64,000 nucleotides of DNA from DSUN01 sp035527715 (GTDB taxonomy: Bacteria > Planctomycetota > PUPC01 > DSUN01): the NCBI GenBank assembly GCA_035527715.1, contig DATKZY010000199.1, positions 66,962 to 130,961 of the forward strand. Direction: 5' to 3'. Below the pieces are notes generated by a model. The model made no database searches, was not told the origin of the DNA, and saw nothing but the letters and a program-made list of their open reading frames with translations. The translations under genes and the position numbers were made by a program. Of the stretch, positions 49,130 to 57,169 are shown piece after piece; position 1 is the stretch's first letter, and each line of letters begins with the position of its first letter.

Positions 49130-49144
49130 GGGCCTGGGCTTCTC

Positions 49145-50974
49145 CTATCTCTCGGGCCGGAGCACGACGCGGACAGCCTTCCGCTCGAGGGCCACCGCCC
49201 TCGTTTGCTCCGTGCCGCCGGGGAACCGCCATTTCAGTGTCACTTCGCCGGGCTCCGAGCGCCCGAAGAATGCCTCTGAGGAGCCCGCCACGACGTTCCA
49301 GGCGCCGAGGCAACGGGCGTCGGCCCACCCTGTAACGGTCACGGGGCCGGCGACGTCGCCCCCGAGCGGCAAGGCCGCGCGCAGGGCCAGCGGCGCCTCG
49401 CCGTCGAAGACCTGTCGGAGGAAGACTCGGACGACGCCGCTCTTGAGGACCAGGGCCATGTCCTGCGCCCCGTCGCGATTGAAGTCGCCGATGGTCCCTG
49501 CCTGTTGCCCCTCGGCGGTCTCGGGAATCACGTCCTCGCGGGTCAGCTCGAGGGCCTTGCCGAAGCTCCGGAAGCCGCGGTTGAAGAAGATGAGCGCCGG
49601 CCGCTCGCGGTAGGCCATCAGGGTGTCCTGGCGCCCGTCGTTGTTGATGTCGCAGGTGATGCCGCACACCGCCCCCGGCATCGCATAGTAGGCGGTCTCG
49701 CCCGAGAGGGTCATGACCTCCTCGAAGCCCCGGGCGCCGCGGTTCTGCCAGAGCCGGCAGCGGTCCTCGGCATAGGCCCAGACGTCGAGCCGCCCGTCAT
49801 GGTCGAAGTCGCCCAGAAACGCCCCGGAGCGTCCCTTGCCCAGGGCCACCGCGCAGGGAACGGGTGCGGCGAACTGCCCCCCTCCCCTCCCCTTGAACAA
49901 CAGGCTCCGCGAGGCGCCCGGCTGGAGGACATCGAGCTGCCCGTCGCCGTCGAGGTCGGCCACCAGGCACCCGCCGGCCGGCCCCAACTCCTCCGTCGCC
50001 CCCGCTGGCAGTAGCCCGGGCTGGAACGCTCCGTCGCCCGTCGGGCGCAGAAGGAGGGGAGCGCCGTCGCCGCTCACCAGGATGCCGGGGCGACCTTTGA
50101 GGCCGACGTCGAGGATGGAAAGCCCCCGGCAGCCGCCCTTGAGCTGCACGGGCATCCCCCGCGACTCGGTCCCGAAGCCGCCCGCCGCCGATTGGTGCCA
50201 GAGGCGCAGCGCCTGGCCGTCCCAGGAGACGAGGTCGAGGCGCCCGTCGCCATCCAGGTCGCCCCAGGCCGCCCGGCGCGAGCGGCTGGCAAGTCGGCGC
50301 TTCCCGGTCACATCCACGAAGGCATTGCGCGTGCGGTCGAACTCGAACAGGCGGTCGCCCTCGGCCGCGGCGATGAAGAGGATGTCCCTGCCCTCGCCGG
50401 CCAGGTCAACGGCCTGGGCGCCGAGGACCTCGCCCTTGACGGTCGCGATGTTCATCCGCCCCGCCCAGCCGAGGCCGACGGCGACCGGGACTGTGGCCTC
50501 GCCGGGGTTCTGGAGGATGTACTCGACCACGCCCAGGAGCATGTCGGTGCCGCCGGCCCAAGTGCCCTCCATTCCCACGTCGAGCGCCCGCATCTCCCAG
50601 GCGCCGGCGGCCTTGCCCGCATCGAGTCGCAGCCAGCGCCCGCACAGGTGAAGGAACGCCGCGTCGTCCTTCGCCTCGTCCTGGCCGACGAAGAGCAGGG
50701 CCGGCCCATCGCCGAGCCGCGCCGCCACTTCCTGGATGGCCCTGGCCTGCTCCTTCCCGGGCGCGGAGGCGAGGTCAATCACGAGCTTCCGGGCCGCGGC
50801 CTCGCCTTTGACCGCGCGCAGCACCTCCGCGGCCACGCGGCCCTGTCCGTCGGGCCGCGCCAGCCTCAGCAGCAGTATCTGCTGCGACTGCTCGACGAGG
50901 TGGATGGGTGTGAACCTGGGGTTGATGAGCGCATGGGCCTGCCCGGCCACGGCTAGCGCGAGGACCAGCGTCAT
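49145..50974 (-). CDS. Secreted FG-GAP/VCBS repeat protein
   Basis: 609 aa from ATG 50974, one base after the upstream stop; ATG 50998 is an alternative. Signal peptide LVLALAVAGQAHA. The first 200 residues (TPIHLVEQSQQILLLRL, VAAEVLRAVKGEAAARKLVIDL) look like a separate beta domain. Then at least five calcium-loop repeats: DLDGDGRLDLVSW, DLDGDGQLDVLQP, DFDHDGRLDVWAY, DINNDGRQDTLMA, DFNRDGAQDMALV, as in integrin-type propellers. Such proteins bind ligands or surfaces and are calcium-stabilised. It shares an operon with GH123-like copies 2 and 3. Confidence 0.82.
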   Translation of the reverse strand: MTLVLALAVAGQAHALINPRFTPIHLVEQSQQILLLRLARPDGQGRVAAEVLRAVKGEAAARKLVIDLASAPGKEQARAIQEVAARLGDGPALLFVGQDEAKDDAAFLHLCGRWLRLDAGKAAGAWEMRALDVGMEGTWAGGTDMLLGVVEYILQNPGEATVPVAVGLGWAGRMNIATVKGEVLGAQAVDLAGEGRDILFIAAAEGDRLFEFDRTRNAFVDVTGKRRLASRSRRAAWGDLDGDGRLDLVSWDGQALRLWHQSAAGGFGTESRGMPVQLKGGCRGLSILDVGLKGRPGILVSGDGAPLLLRPTGDGAFQPGLLPAGATEELGPAGGCLVADLDGDGQLDVLQPGASRSLLFKGRGGGQFAAPVPCAVALGKGRSGAFLGDFDHDGRLDVWAYAEDRCRLWQNRGARGFEEVMTLSGETAYYAMPGAVCGITCDINNDGRQDTLMAYRERPALIFFNRGFRSFGKALELTREDVIPETAEGQQAGTIGDFNRDGAQDMALVLKSGVVRVFLRQVFDGEAPLALRAALPLGGDVAGPVTVTGWADARCLGAWNVVAGSSEAFFGRSEPGEVTLKWRFPGGTEQTRAVALERKAVRVVLRPER

Positions 50975-50975
50975 G

Positions 50976-53597
50976 CTACTTGCGTGCGTCGGGCGCATTC
51001 GGGGTCTGCCCCAGCTTCCTGGCGGCCCGGGCCGCCGTGGAGTAGAGCCGAGCCGTGAGCGCCTGCCAGCCGAAGTGGTCCGTGGCAAACCCGATGCGGC
51101 CGTAGGCCTCGGGGCACGTGCGGCGGCAGTAGTTCAGGCGGTCCACGAGGAGCTGGCGGCATTCGGCGGCCAACTCGGGGCCGAGCTTATCGGCGTGCTC
51201 GCCGAGGGCCTCGGCCACGACCAGCATCGCCTCGGCCTCCTGCACCCCCTCGCGCACCTGCTCGAAGCGCACGGTGGGCGCCGGGCCGTCGGGGGCCGAA
51301 TCCGCCAGGCGATACAGGTTCGGCTCGCGCTGCGCGCAGCTCGAGTGCGGCCAGCGGTTGAAGATGCGGTCGTACTTGCCGTCGGGGCGCTTCACCACGT
51401 ACCAGTAGTCCAGCCCCATCCGCCCGAAGCCGCGCGTGCCGCAGTAGAGCGACCGCTCGGCCAGCGTGCGGTACTTGAGCAGCGAGAGCGTGTCGTCGAA
51501 GTTGTGGCGGATGAAGGCGACGCCGGGCCAGGTCCGCTGCTTCCACACGGGTGGCAGGCCCTTCGCAGGATCGGCCATCGCCATGCCGTAGCAGAACTCG
51601 TGGCACACGACGCGTCCGCCCCCCCTGTCGGCACGATACGGCTCGGCCGCGCGGGTCGAGCTGTGGCAGCCGCGGGTCCACCCGGCCCCGCCGGGCACGA
51701 TCTCGTCGAATGCCTTGAACACGGCGGAAGGGGCCGTGCCGTCGGAGAGGATGCCGAGGCAGAACGCCTTCTCCATCCCCTCCTTGGCCAAGCGCTCGCG
51801 GATGGCGTCGAGCACGGGCTTCCAGAAGCGCTTGCTCTCCTCGGTGCCGAAGGTGGGCACCTGCAGGTGCGTGCGCTTGCCATCGGGCTCGACCACGGTG
51901 ACGGTGTTCTGCTGGTCGGCCTTGCGGGTCTCCCAGCCGCCCGAGTGCCACACCTGGAGCGCCACGAAGTCGGGCACGCCCAGGTGCTTCTTCACCAGGG
52001 CGATGTAGCGGTCGAAGACGCGGAAATCGTAGTCGAACGTTCCGTCGGCCTGCCGCACCCAGTAGACCATCCCCTCATCGTTGCCGAACTGCGTGCGGTC
52101 GGAGATTGGGATGTTGACGAGCTTGTTGCCGAGCTGGCCGAGGAGGCTGAAGCTCATCTCCATGAACTTCCAGTGCTCCTCGGACCACTCGGGCACACGG
52201 TAGCGGAGGGCGAGGCTGGTGGGCGACTGGTAGACGCCGGCAAACGTGCGGAAGCCGCGGGGATCGGGCAGCGTCCAGTCGGCCACGCGGAGCCGCACGG
52301 ACACGGGAATCGGCTTCGCGCCCTCCGCCGTGATGGTCACCATCCCGCTGTAGTCGCCCGCCGCGGCCTCACGCGGCACACACACGGTCACCCAGATGGG
52401 CTGCACGGCCCCGCCGCCCTTGCGCACGGGCACCTCGACGGGTGCCGCCTCGCGCAGGCCGTCGAACCAGTCGGGCTGTTGATACGCCTGCCCGTTGAGG
52501 AACGGGAAGCGCACCCGCACCTGTGCCGCGGCAATCTCTTGGCCGCCCTCCCCCACAAGATCGCTCACCTGCACCTTCAAGCCCTTGACCGGCTCCGTCG
52601 AGCCGACCACGATCTGCCCGGAGAAGGCGCCGTTGCGGCAGCCCACGAGCGAGATCGGCTCGAGCTTCTCGCAGGGGTCGCCGGAATCGAGCACGGTCAC
52701 CCGGTCGTTCACGTCGTGGTTCCACACCTGGAGGCCCTTCGGGCGGCCGGTGTTCGGCGTCGCACCGCTGCCGGCCGCCGTCAGGCTCACCTCGACAAGC
52801 CCGACGGGGACCCAGCCCGGTTCGCGCCCGCTGTGAGGCTCCTGGAACCACAGGGGCGCCGAGGAATGGTAGTCGCTGCGGTGCAGCTCGATGGCCAGGA
52901 CGTTTGTCCCCTTCCGAAGGTGCTTGAGGGGCAGTTCCACGGGTCCGAGGCGGCGCTCGCGCTTCGACACCCTTTCGGCCAGGTCTCTCTCCCCGGCCTT
53001 GATCCGCTTGTCTGCGTGATACGGGCCGGGAATGGGTTTCCCGGCGGAGTCCACGAAGGCATCCGGCGGGTAGGGCGCGCCGGGCGTCGCGGGCGCCAGG
53101 CCGGCCGCCGGCAGGTCCCGGCGCGCCACCTCCTGTCCGTTCAGGTACACGGCCACGCCGCCGCGGTACGTCGCCGAAAGCGACAGGGCGCCGACGGATG
53201 CGGGGTCCGTGACCTCGAACTTCCCCCGCAGGCAGAGCAGCCCCGTCGAGAACTCGACCCCCGGGCGGAAGACGGCCTGGGCGATCGAGCCGGGCAGCTT
53301 CTCCCCTGCCCTTGCGCGCGGCCAGGCCGCGTCGTCGAAGTCCGGCTTCGGCCACTCGGCCGGCGGCGGCTCGGTCTCGAGGAACTGGATGCCCGGATAC
53401 GACCGGTAGGCCACCTTGACCGGCAGCACCGCTGCCGCCCTCCCCTCGGCGGCGGGGACGACGGGCTTCCGCAACGTCACGTGAAACCGCCAGAAACTCC
53501 CCCCGTCCAGGACCACCTGCCCCATGCCCGCCGGCTCCGCCGCTGCTGCGCCTGCCGCAACAACAGCGACTGCCAGAAGTGCCAGCGTCCGCCGCAT
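50976..53597 (-). CDS. Secreted GH123/DUF4091-like protein, copy 3
   Basis: 873 aa from ATG 53597, preceded by AAGGAGAAGGGG; the frame runs on upstream but that part has no signal peptide and passes the promoter. Signal peptide LALLAVAVVAAGAAAAE. Same order as copies 1 and 2: VVLDGGSFWRFHVTLRKPV, VLAIELHRSDYHSS, VQPIWVTVCVPREAAAGDYSG, DWTLPDPRGFRTFAGVYQSPTSLALRYRVPEWSEEHWKF, FCLGILSDGTAPS and GFGRMGLDYWYVV. The barrel Asp in LSD aligns with the conserved one, but the following RPT is replaced by APS. First gene of the second secretome operon. Putative glycosidase. Confidence 0.72.
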   Translation of the reverse strand: MRRTLALLAVAVVAAGAAAAEPAGMGQVVLDGGSFWRFHVTLRKPVVPAAEGRAAAVLPVKVAYRSYPGIQFLETEPPPAEWPKPDFDDAAWPRARAGEKLPGSIAQAVFRPGVEFSTGLLCLRGKFEVTDPASVGALSLSATYRGGVAVYLNGQEVARRDLPAAGLAPATPGAPYPPDAFVDSAGKPIPGPYHADKRIKAGERDLAERVSKRERRLGPVELPLKHLRKGTNVLAIELHRSDYHSSAPLWFQEPHSGREPGWVPVGLVEVSLTAAGSGATPNTGRPKGLQVWNHDVNDRVTVLDSGDPCEKLEPISLVGCRNGAFSGQIVVGSTEPVKGLKVQVSDLVGEGGQEIAAAQVRVRFPFLNGQAYQQPDWFDGLREAAPVEVPVRKGGGAVQPIWVTVCVPREAAAGDYSGMVTITAEGAKPIPVSVRLRVADWTLPDPRGFRTFAGVYQSPTSLALRYRVPEWSEEHWKFMEMSFSLLGQLGNKLVNIPISDRTQFGNDEGMVYWVRQADGTFDYDFRVFDRYIALVKKHLGVPDFVALQVWHSGGWETRKADQQNTVTVVEPDGKRTHLQVPTFGTEESKRFWKPVLDAIRERLAKEGMEKAFCLGILSDGTAPSAVFKAFDEIVPGGAGWTRGCHSSTRAAEPYRADRGGGRVVCHEFCYGMAMADPAKGLPPVWKQRTWPGVAFIRHNFDDTLSLLKYRTLAERSLYCGTRGFGRMGLDYWYVVKRPDGKYDRIFNRWPHSSCAQREPNLYRLADSAPDGPAPTVRFEQVREGVQEAEAMLVVAEALGEHADKLGPELAAECRQLLVDRLNYCRRTCPEAYGRIGFATDHFGWQALTARLYSTAARAARKLGQTPNAPDARK

Positions 53598-53646
53598 CCC
53601 CTTCTCCTTGCGCCCAGCGTGCGGAGTCACGCCCTGCTGCACGCCC

Positions 53647-53676
53647 ATAGTAAGACACGATGCCGGGGGAAAGCAA
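53647..53676 (-). promoter_or_regulatory. Sigma70-like promoter for the second secretome operon
   Basis: Minus strand TTGCTT (53671-53676), 18 bases, TACTAT (53647-53652); leader of about 43 bases to ATG 53597. Confidence 0.45.
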
Positions 53677-53795
53677 GCAGCGGGCGGGACCCTCGCGGCC
53701 CGGCCCTCTGCACCGAGTGGCGACAGCCGTTCCCGGAGCGGAAGTGGGGCAACCTCGCCCCAGGGGTTGCCAGGGTCTTCTCGCGTAAGAAGCGC

Positions 53796-53824
53796 TTGAC
53801 TTCCGGCTCCTCGCGAAGTACGAT
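53796..53824 (+). promoter_or_regulatory. Sigma70-like promoter for the 53906 gene
   Basis: TTGACT (53796-53801), 17 bases, TACGAT (53819-53824). The predicted leader of about 74 bases includes the hairpin at 53841-53866. Confidence 0.5.
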
Positions 53825-53840
53825 TCCCGTGGTCGTGACA

Positions 53841-53866
53841 TGGGCAGCGGGGCAACCTGCTGCCCA
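53841..53866 (+). promoter_or_regulatory. Leader hairpin
   Basis: TGGGCAGC (53841-53848) pairs with GCTGCCCA (53859-53866), loop GGGGCAACCT. It would form about 10 bases into the transcript and about 25 bases before the ribosome site. Confidence 0.5.
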
Positions 53867-53905
53867 CCTCTCTCACCCCAGGGCGAGCGTTTCAGGAGGT
53901 CAGGC

Positions 53906-54196
53906 ATGACGTGTCCAGAACCGAATCCCAGCCCCAAGTATCCGGATCCAGACCCGGACCTCACGTATCACATCATGATGTGGGGAATGCTCGACAGCGA
54001 GCCGGAGCGCTGGCCGCTCGTAGCAAGCTCGGACGACATCAAGAAGTTGCGGAAGCTCGGGTCGTACCCGGGCACTGTGGTCTACGCACGGCGGTCTGCC
54101 TACACCGCAATCCTCCTCGAGAACAAGGAATTGACGCTCGTCAACCCGCCGGGGACTCACCACGGAGGCATCTTCGAGCTTCGGAGGAAAGCGTAA
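53906..54196 (+). CDS. Small hypothetical cytoplasmic protein
   Basis: 96 aa from ATG 53906 with AGGAGG six bases upstream. No signal or membrane segment. The N-terminus is proline/aspartate-rich (CPEPNPSPKYPDPDPDL), followed by LTYHIMMWGMLDSEPERW and SSDDIKKLRKLGSYPGTVVYARRSAYTAILLENKEL, plausibly a small alpha/beta fold. I do not recognise it. It is 41 bases ahead of the lipoprotein gene and probably co-transcribed. Confidence 0.6.
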   Translation: MTCPEPNPSPKYPDPDPDLTYHIMMWGMLDSEPERWPLVASSDDIKKLRKLGSYPGTVVYARRSAYTAILLENKELTLVNPPGTHHGGIFELRRKA

Positions 54197-54237
54197 GGCC
54201 CCCGCTAGCTGCCATGCAGGCCCAAAGGAGAGGAGCT

Positions 54238-55527
54238 ATGAACGGACGACGCTGTGCGCTCGTGGTGTGCGTGGTCCTGGCGGCCGTTGCGGGCTGCGCC
54301 AGGCCGTGGCTGACCAACCGGTATTGGGCGGCGCTCTCGATGCGGGCATGGACAAAGGATCCGCATGCGACCGTCTCAGTCTTCGTCTGTGAACCTGAGG
54401 CACCCGGTGGGGCCTCGCCGGTGTTGCTCGCCCTCAGCCCGGCGGGGCAAGAAGCCCTCATCAAGGCCATCGCCGTCAACTGCCAGAAGCCGGCCGACCT
54501 GCTGGCAGCCCTGAGCCAGCCCCCCAGTTCCGAGCGCCCCGGCGCAACGGAGATTGACCGAACGATCATCAAGAAGCGCCTGGTGTTCTCCGTGGGGAAG
54601 AAGCTCTTCCTCCGACCTGCGAACAGGCTTGACCAGTTGGAACTGACCGTGAAGCTCCCGAACGACGCGGCCGATTTCCGGTCATGGAACAAGTTCCAGA
54701 CGGAGTACAAGACAGTGGAAATCGGCAAGCTCACGGCGGACAGTTCGGACGAGATATCAGCGTTGCTGAAAGGCAGCGGCGAAGGCGGCTCCGGCGAGGC
54801 CAAGTACACAGGCAAACGCTCCCTCAAGGAGGACGTGACCCTGCGGCAGCAATACGTCCAACTGAGCGGCGCGCTGCAACCCAGGGAACTCAAGATCGTC
54901 CAAGAGGGAGTCGCAGAGATTGACCTGATGGGCAACTCCACAGTCGATCTCACCCTCGCCCTCCGCCGCGAGGAGCATCCCATCATGGTGGTCCGCTTCG
55001 GCACGCTCAAGCGCGGCGACGGCAGGTACACCGATCCCAAGGACGTGAGTTACGAGAGGCTGCCGCTGTTCATCCCGTGCCTGCCGCCCGCTAAGGCTGA
55101 GGTCCAGGGGCAGCCGCAGAGACACGACGTCAAGGCGTCCGTCGAGGGGCGGTACCGCATCAGGAAGGTGTTCTGGGGAGGCTACTCGACCGTGGAGGGA
55201 GACGACTGCGTGCTTTTCCTCCACGGAACGGTCGGCGCCCCGCCCGATGGGGCCACACTCGTCCACCAGGAGGAGATCAAGGCATTGCGTGCCACCTGGC
55301 AGATCGCCGACTCGTTCATGGAAGACAGCCAGAAACTGAAGGTGGGGATCGGCGAGATGGAGTTCGCAACGTTCCAGAGCGCGGCCGCCTTCCTGCAATG
55401 GGTCCAGTCGGTGGACATCCACCCCGATATCCACGTCAAGGTCGGCTCGGAGACCCTCTACCTGGGCAAGAACCCCCTTTCCAAGGACGAGGTGGACAAG
55501 CTAGCGGTCATCGCGCACGTGCGGTAG
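54238..55527 (+). CDS. Lipoprotein of unknown function
   Basis: 429 aa from ATG 54238 (AAAGGAGAGGAG upstream). The signal ends in the lipobox AAVAGC, so Cys20 is probably lipidated and the protein anchored at a membrane. The mature part is rich in beta strands and charged residues: HATVSVFVCEPEAPGG, RLVFSVGKKLFLRPANRL, STVDLTLALRREEHPIMVVRFG, AHVTLRQQYVQ-like DVTLRQQYVQLSG. It ends in SETLYLGKNPLSKDEVDKL. No catalytic motif or named family found. Likely in one transcript with the 96-residue protein. Confidence 0.65.
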   Translation: MNGRRCALVVCVVLAAVAGCARPWLTNRYWAALSMRAWTKDPHATVSVFVCEPEAPGGASPVLLALSPAGQEALIKAIAVNCQKPADLLAALSQPPSSERPGATEIDRTIIKKRLVFSVGKKLFLRPANRLDQLELTVKLPNDAADFRSWNKFQTEYKTVEIGKLTADSSDEISALLKGSGEGGSGEAKYTGKRSLKEDVTLRQQYVQLSGALQPRELKIVQEGVAEIDLMGNSTVDLTLALRREEHPIMVVRFGTLKRGDGRYTDPKDVSYERLPLFIPCLPPAKAEVQGQPQRHDVKASVEGRYRIRKVFWGGYSTVEGDDCVLFLHGTVGAPPDGATLVHQEEIKALRATWQIADSFMEDSQKLKVGIGEMEFATFQSAAAFLQWVQSVDIHPDIHVKVGSETLYLGKNPLSKDEVDKLAVIAHVR

Positions 55528-55554
55528 TGCGCCCAGCACGACCCCACGCCACGG

Positions 55555-55583
55555 TTGATCCAGGCGCGTGGTTCCGCTATGCT
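55555..55583 (+). promoter_or_regulatory. Sigma70-like promoter for the ThuA gene
   Basis: TTGATC (55555-55560), 17 bases, TATGCT (55578-55583); leader of about 65 bases. Confidence 0.55.
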
Positions 55584-55655
55584 ACTCCCAGCCGGGAGCG
55601 TCGCCAGGGAGCGGCGCAGGTCCGCCGAGGCACATAGGCCGAAAGGAGATGCTCG

Positions 55656-56387
55656 ATGCGTGCGAGGACTTTGGTCGCGCTGCTCATCGCGGGAACGCTG
55701 GCCGGGGCGGCAGTCGCCGCCGAGGCCGGGGCGAAGCTCAAGGTGCTCGTGGTCTGGGGCGGCCACGGCTTCAATCACGACGCCTTCTTCAAGATGTTCC
55801 AGGACAACCCCGCCATCACCTGCACCGAGGCGAAGCACGACAAGACCTCCGAGGTCTACGGCCGCGAGGACCTGCTGAGCTACGACGTGGTCGTCCTGTA
55901 CGACTTCTGGCAGAAGATCACCGACGAGCAGAAGGCGAAGTTCCTCTCCCTCTTCGAGAAGGGCGTCGGCCTCATCGTCCTCCACCACGCTCTGGCCACC
56001 TATCAGGACTGGCCGGAGTTCGAGAAGGCCGTCGGCGGCAAGTTCCTCCTCAAGGACGAGGAGGCCAATGGGGTCAAGACCCCCAAGTCCGGCACCGGCG
56101 GCGGCCCCATCGCCCTCCACGTGGTCTCCAAGGACCACGCGATCACCAAGGGCATGGAGGACTTCACGCTCCAGGACGAGTACTACAACAAGTGCCGCGT
56201 GAGCCAGGACGTGACGCTCCTGCTCACGACGGACAACCCGAAGAACCAGAAGGAAGTGGCCTGGTGCCGCGAGCAGGGCAAGTCGCGCGTCCTCTATATC
56301 ATGAGCGGCCACGACCAGAAGGTCTACAACGACCCCAACTTCCGCAAGATCCTGGCCAACGCCATCCAGTGGGCCGCGAGGAAGTAA
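55656..56387 (+). CDS. Secreted ThuA-domain protein
   Basis: 243 aa from ATG 55656 (AAAGGAG upstream). Signal peptide LVALLIAGTLAGAAVAA. The class I glutamine-amidotransferase-like ThuA fold is recognised from KVLVVWGGHGFNHDAFFKMF, YDVVVLYDFWQKITDEQKAKFLSLFEKGVGLIVLHHAL, FTLQDEYYNKCRVSQDVTLLLTTD and SRVLYIMSGHDQKVYNDPNFRKILANAIQWA. ThuA domains are linked to sugar metabolism in planctomycetes and to trehalose use in rhizobia; no reaction is established for the exported form. It appears to be a single-gene transcript. Confidence 0.85.
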   Translation: MRARTLVALLIAGTLAGAAVAAEAGAKLKVLVVWGGHGFNHDAFFKMFQDNPAITCTEAKHDKTSEVYGREDLLSYDVVVLYDFWQKITDEQKAKFLSLFEKGVGLIVLHHALATYQDWPEFEKAVGGKFLLKDEEANGVKTPKSGTGGGPIALHVVSKDHAITKGMEDFTLQDEYYNKCRVSQDVTLLLTTDNPKNQKEVAWCREQGKSRVLYIMSGHDQKVYNDPNFRKILANAIQWAARK

Positions 56388-56409
56388 CGGGGGGAACGGC
56401 GCGAGGCGC

Positions 56410-57153
56410 CTACTCACTGCCCTTGGGCTGGGAAGCGGCCTTGCTGCCAGGCCCCTGCTCAGGATCCTTCTTGGGCGAGCCGCGCAGCATGGCGCGGACC
56501 CTCTCGGCCACCCGCTCGGCGAGGAACTGGTAGCCTTCCTTCGTGAAGTGGCAATCGCCGGGGGGCTGGAGCTCGCGGCGCCGCGGCAGCACGAGTGAGT
56601 AGAGGTCGTGGATGGGGATGCCGCTCTCCTCCATGACCTTCCTGGCCGCGTCGTTGTAGGCCGCCGTGTTCGGGTAGAAGGGCGTGGTGGCCGCCCACAC
56701 GAGCTTGGCGCCGGTGGCCTTGAGCTTCCCGACCAGTTCCGCGAGGTTCTTCTGGTACTCGGCGATGGGGGTCTGCGGGGGGTTCCCCTTCAGATCGTGG
56801 ATCCCCCAGTTGAAGTGGATCACGCTCCACTTGGCCCTGGGCAGGTACTCGTGGAGATGCTCCAGAGCGTACCGGGTCCCCCTGGAGCAGAAGCAACTGA
56901 CCTCGGCCTCGCCCTCCAGCGCGGCCTTCGTCGGGGCGTGGTAGCCCAGGGCGATCGAGTCCCCGATCAGCAGCACCTGCGGCAGCGCGTCTTTCGCCGG
57001 CGGGTTCCTGCCGGCGGACTGCCACCAATACGCGGCGAGGCCCCCCAGAAGGCAACCCAGCGCCACGAGCGTCCTGACCACGCGCCAGCTCCTCCGCGGC
57101 CGCGCGCTCCCGGCGGCCATCGCCTCGGGGCTTCGCGGGAGTGACTCGGCCAC
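56410..57153 (-). CDS. Membrane-anchored SGNH hydrolase
   Basis: 247 aa from GTG 57153; GGAGGTGGG, which begins within the stop codon of the upstream gene, is its ribosome site. One membrane segment, TLVALGCLLGGLAAYWW at about 28-44, then an SGNH/GDSL esterase: QVLLIGDSIALGY with nucleophile Ser66, HFNWGIHDLKG with the block III Asn, and DCHFTKEGY with the Asp-His pair near the end. Such enzymes remove or transfer acetyl groups on glycans. The C-terminal tail KKDPEQGPGSKAASQ is probably disordered. Third gene of an operon with an AlgJ-like protein and an MBOAT. Confidence 0.8.
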   Translation of the reverse strand: MAESLPRSPEAMAAGSARPRRSWRVVRTLVALGCLLGGLAAYWWQSAGRNPPAKDALPQVLLIGDSIALGYHAPTKAALEGEAEVSCFCSRGTRYALEHLHEYLPRAKWSVIHFNWGIHDLKGNPPQTPIAEYQKNLAELVGKLKATGAKLVWAATTPFYPNTAAYNDAARKVMEESGIPIHDLYSLVLPRRRELQPPGDCHFTKEGYQFLAERVAERVRAMLRGSPKKDPEQGPGSKAASQPKGSE

Positions 57154-57169
57154 GATTCCGTCCCACCTC

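Larger units (their letters stand above)
53598..53905. other. Divergent intergenic region with two hairpins
   Basis: No gene. Promoters for both sides lie at 53647-53676 and 53796-53824. Hairpin GGCAACC/GGTTGCC occupies 53748-53771, and TGGGCAGC/GCTGCCCA 53841-53866. Both contain the string GGGGCAACCT. Confidence 0.65.

Noticed and set aside
49145..51088. Longer 647-residue version of the FG-GAP protein
   Set aside because: The extension overlaps the upstream gene by over 100 bases and precedes the signal peptide; ATG 50974 fits better.
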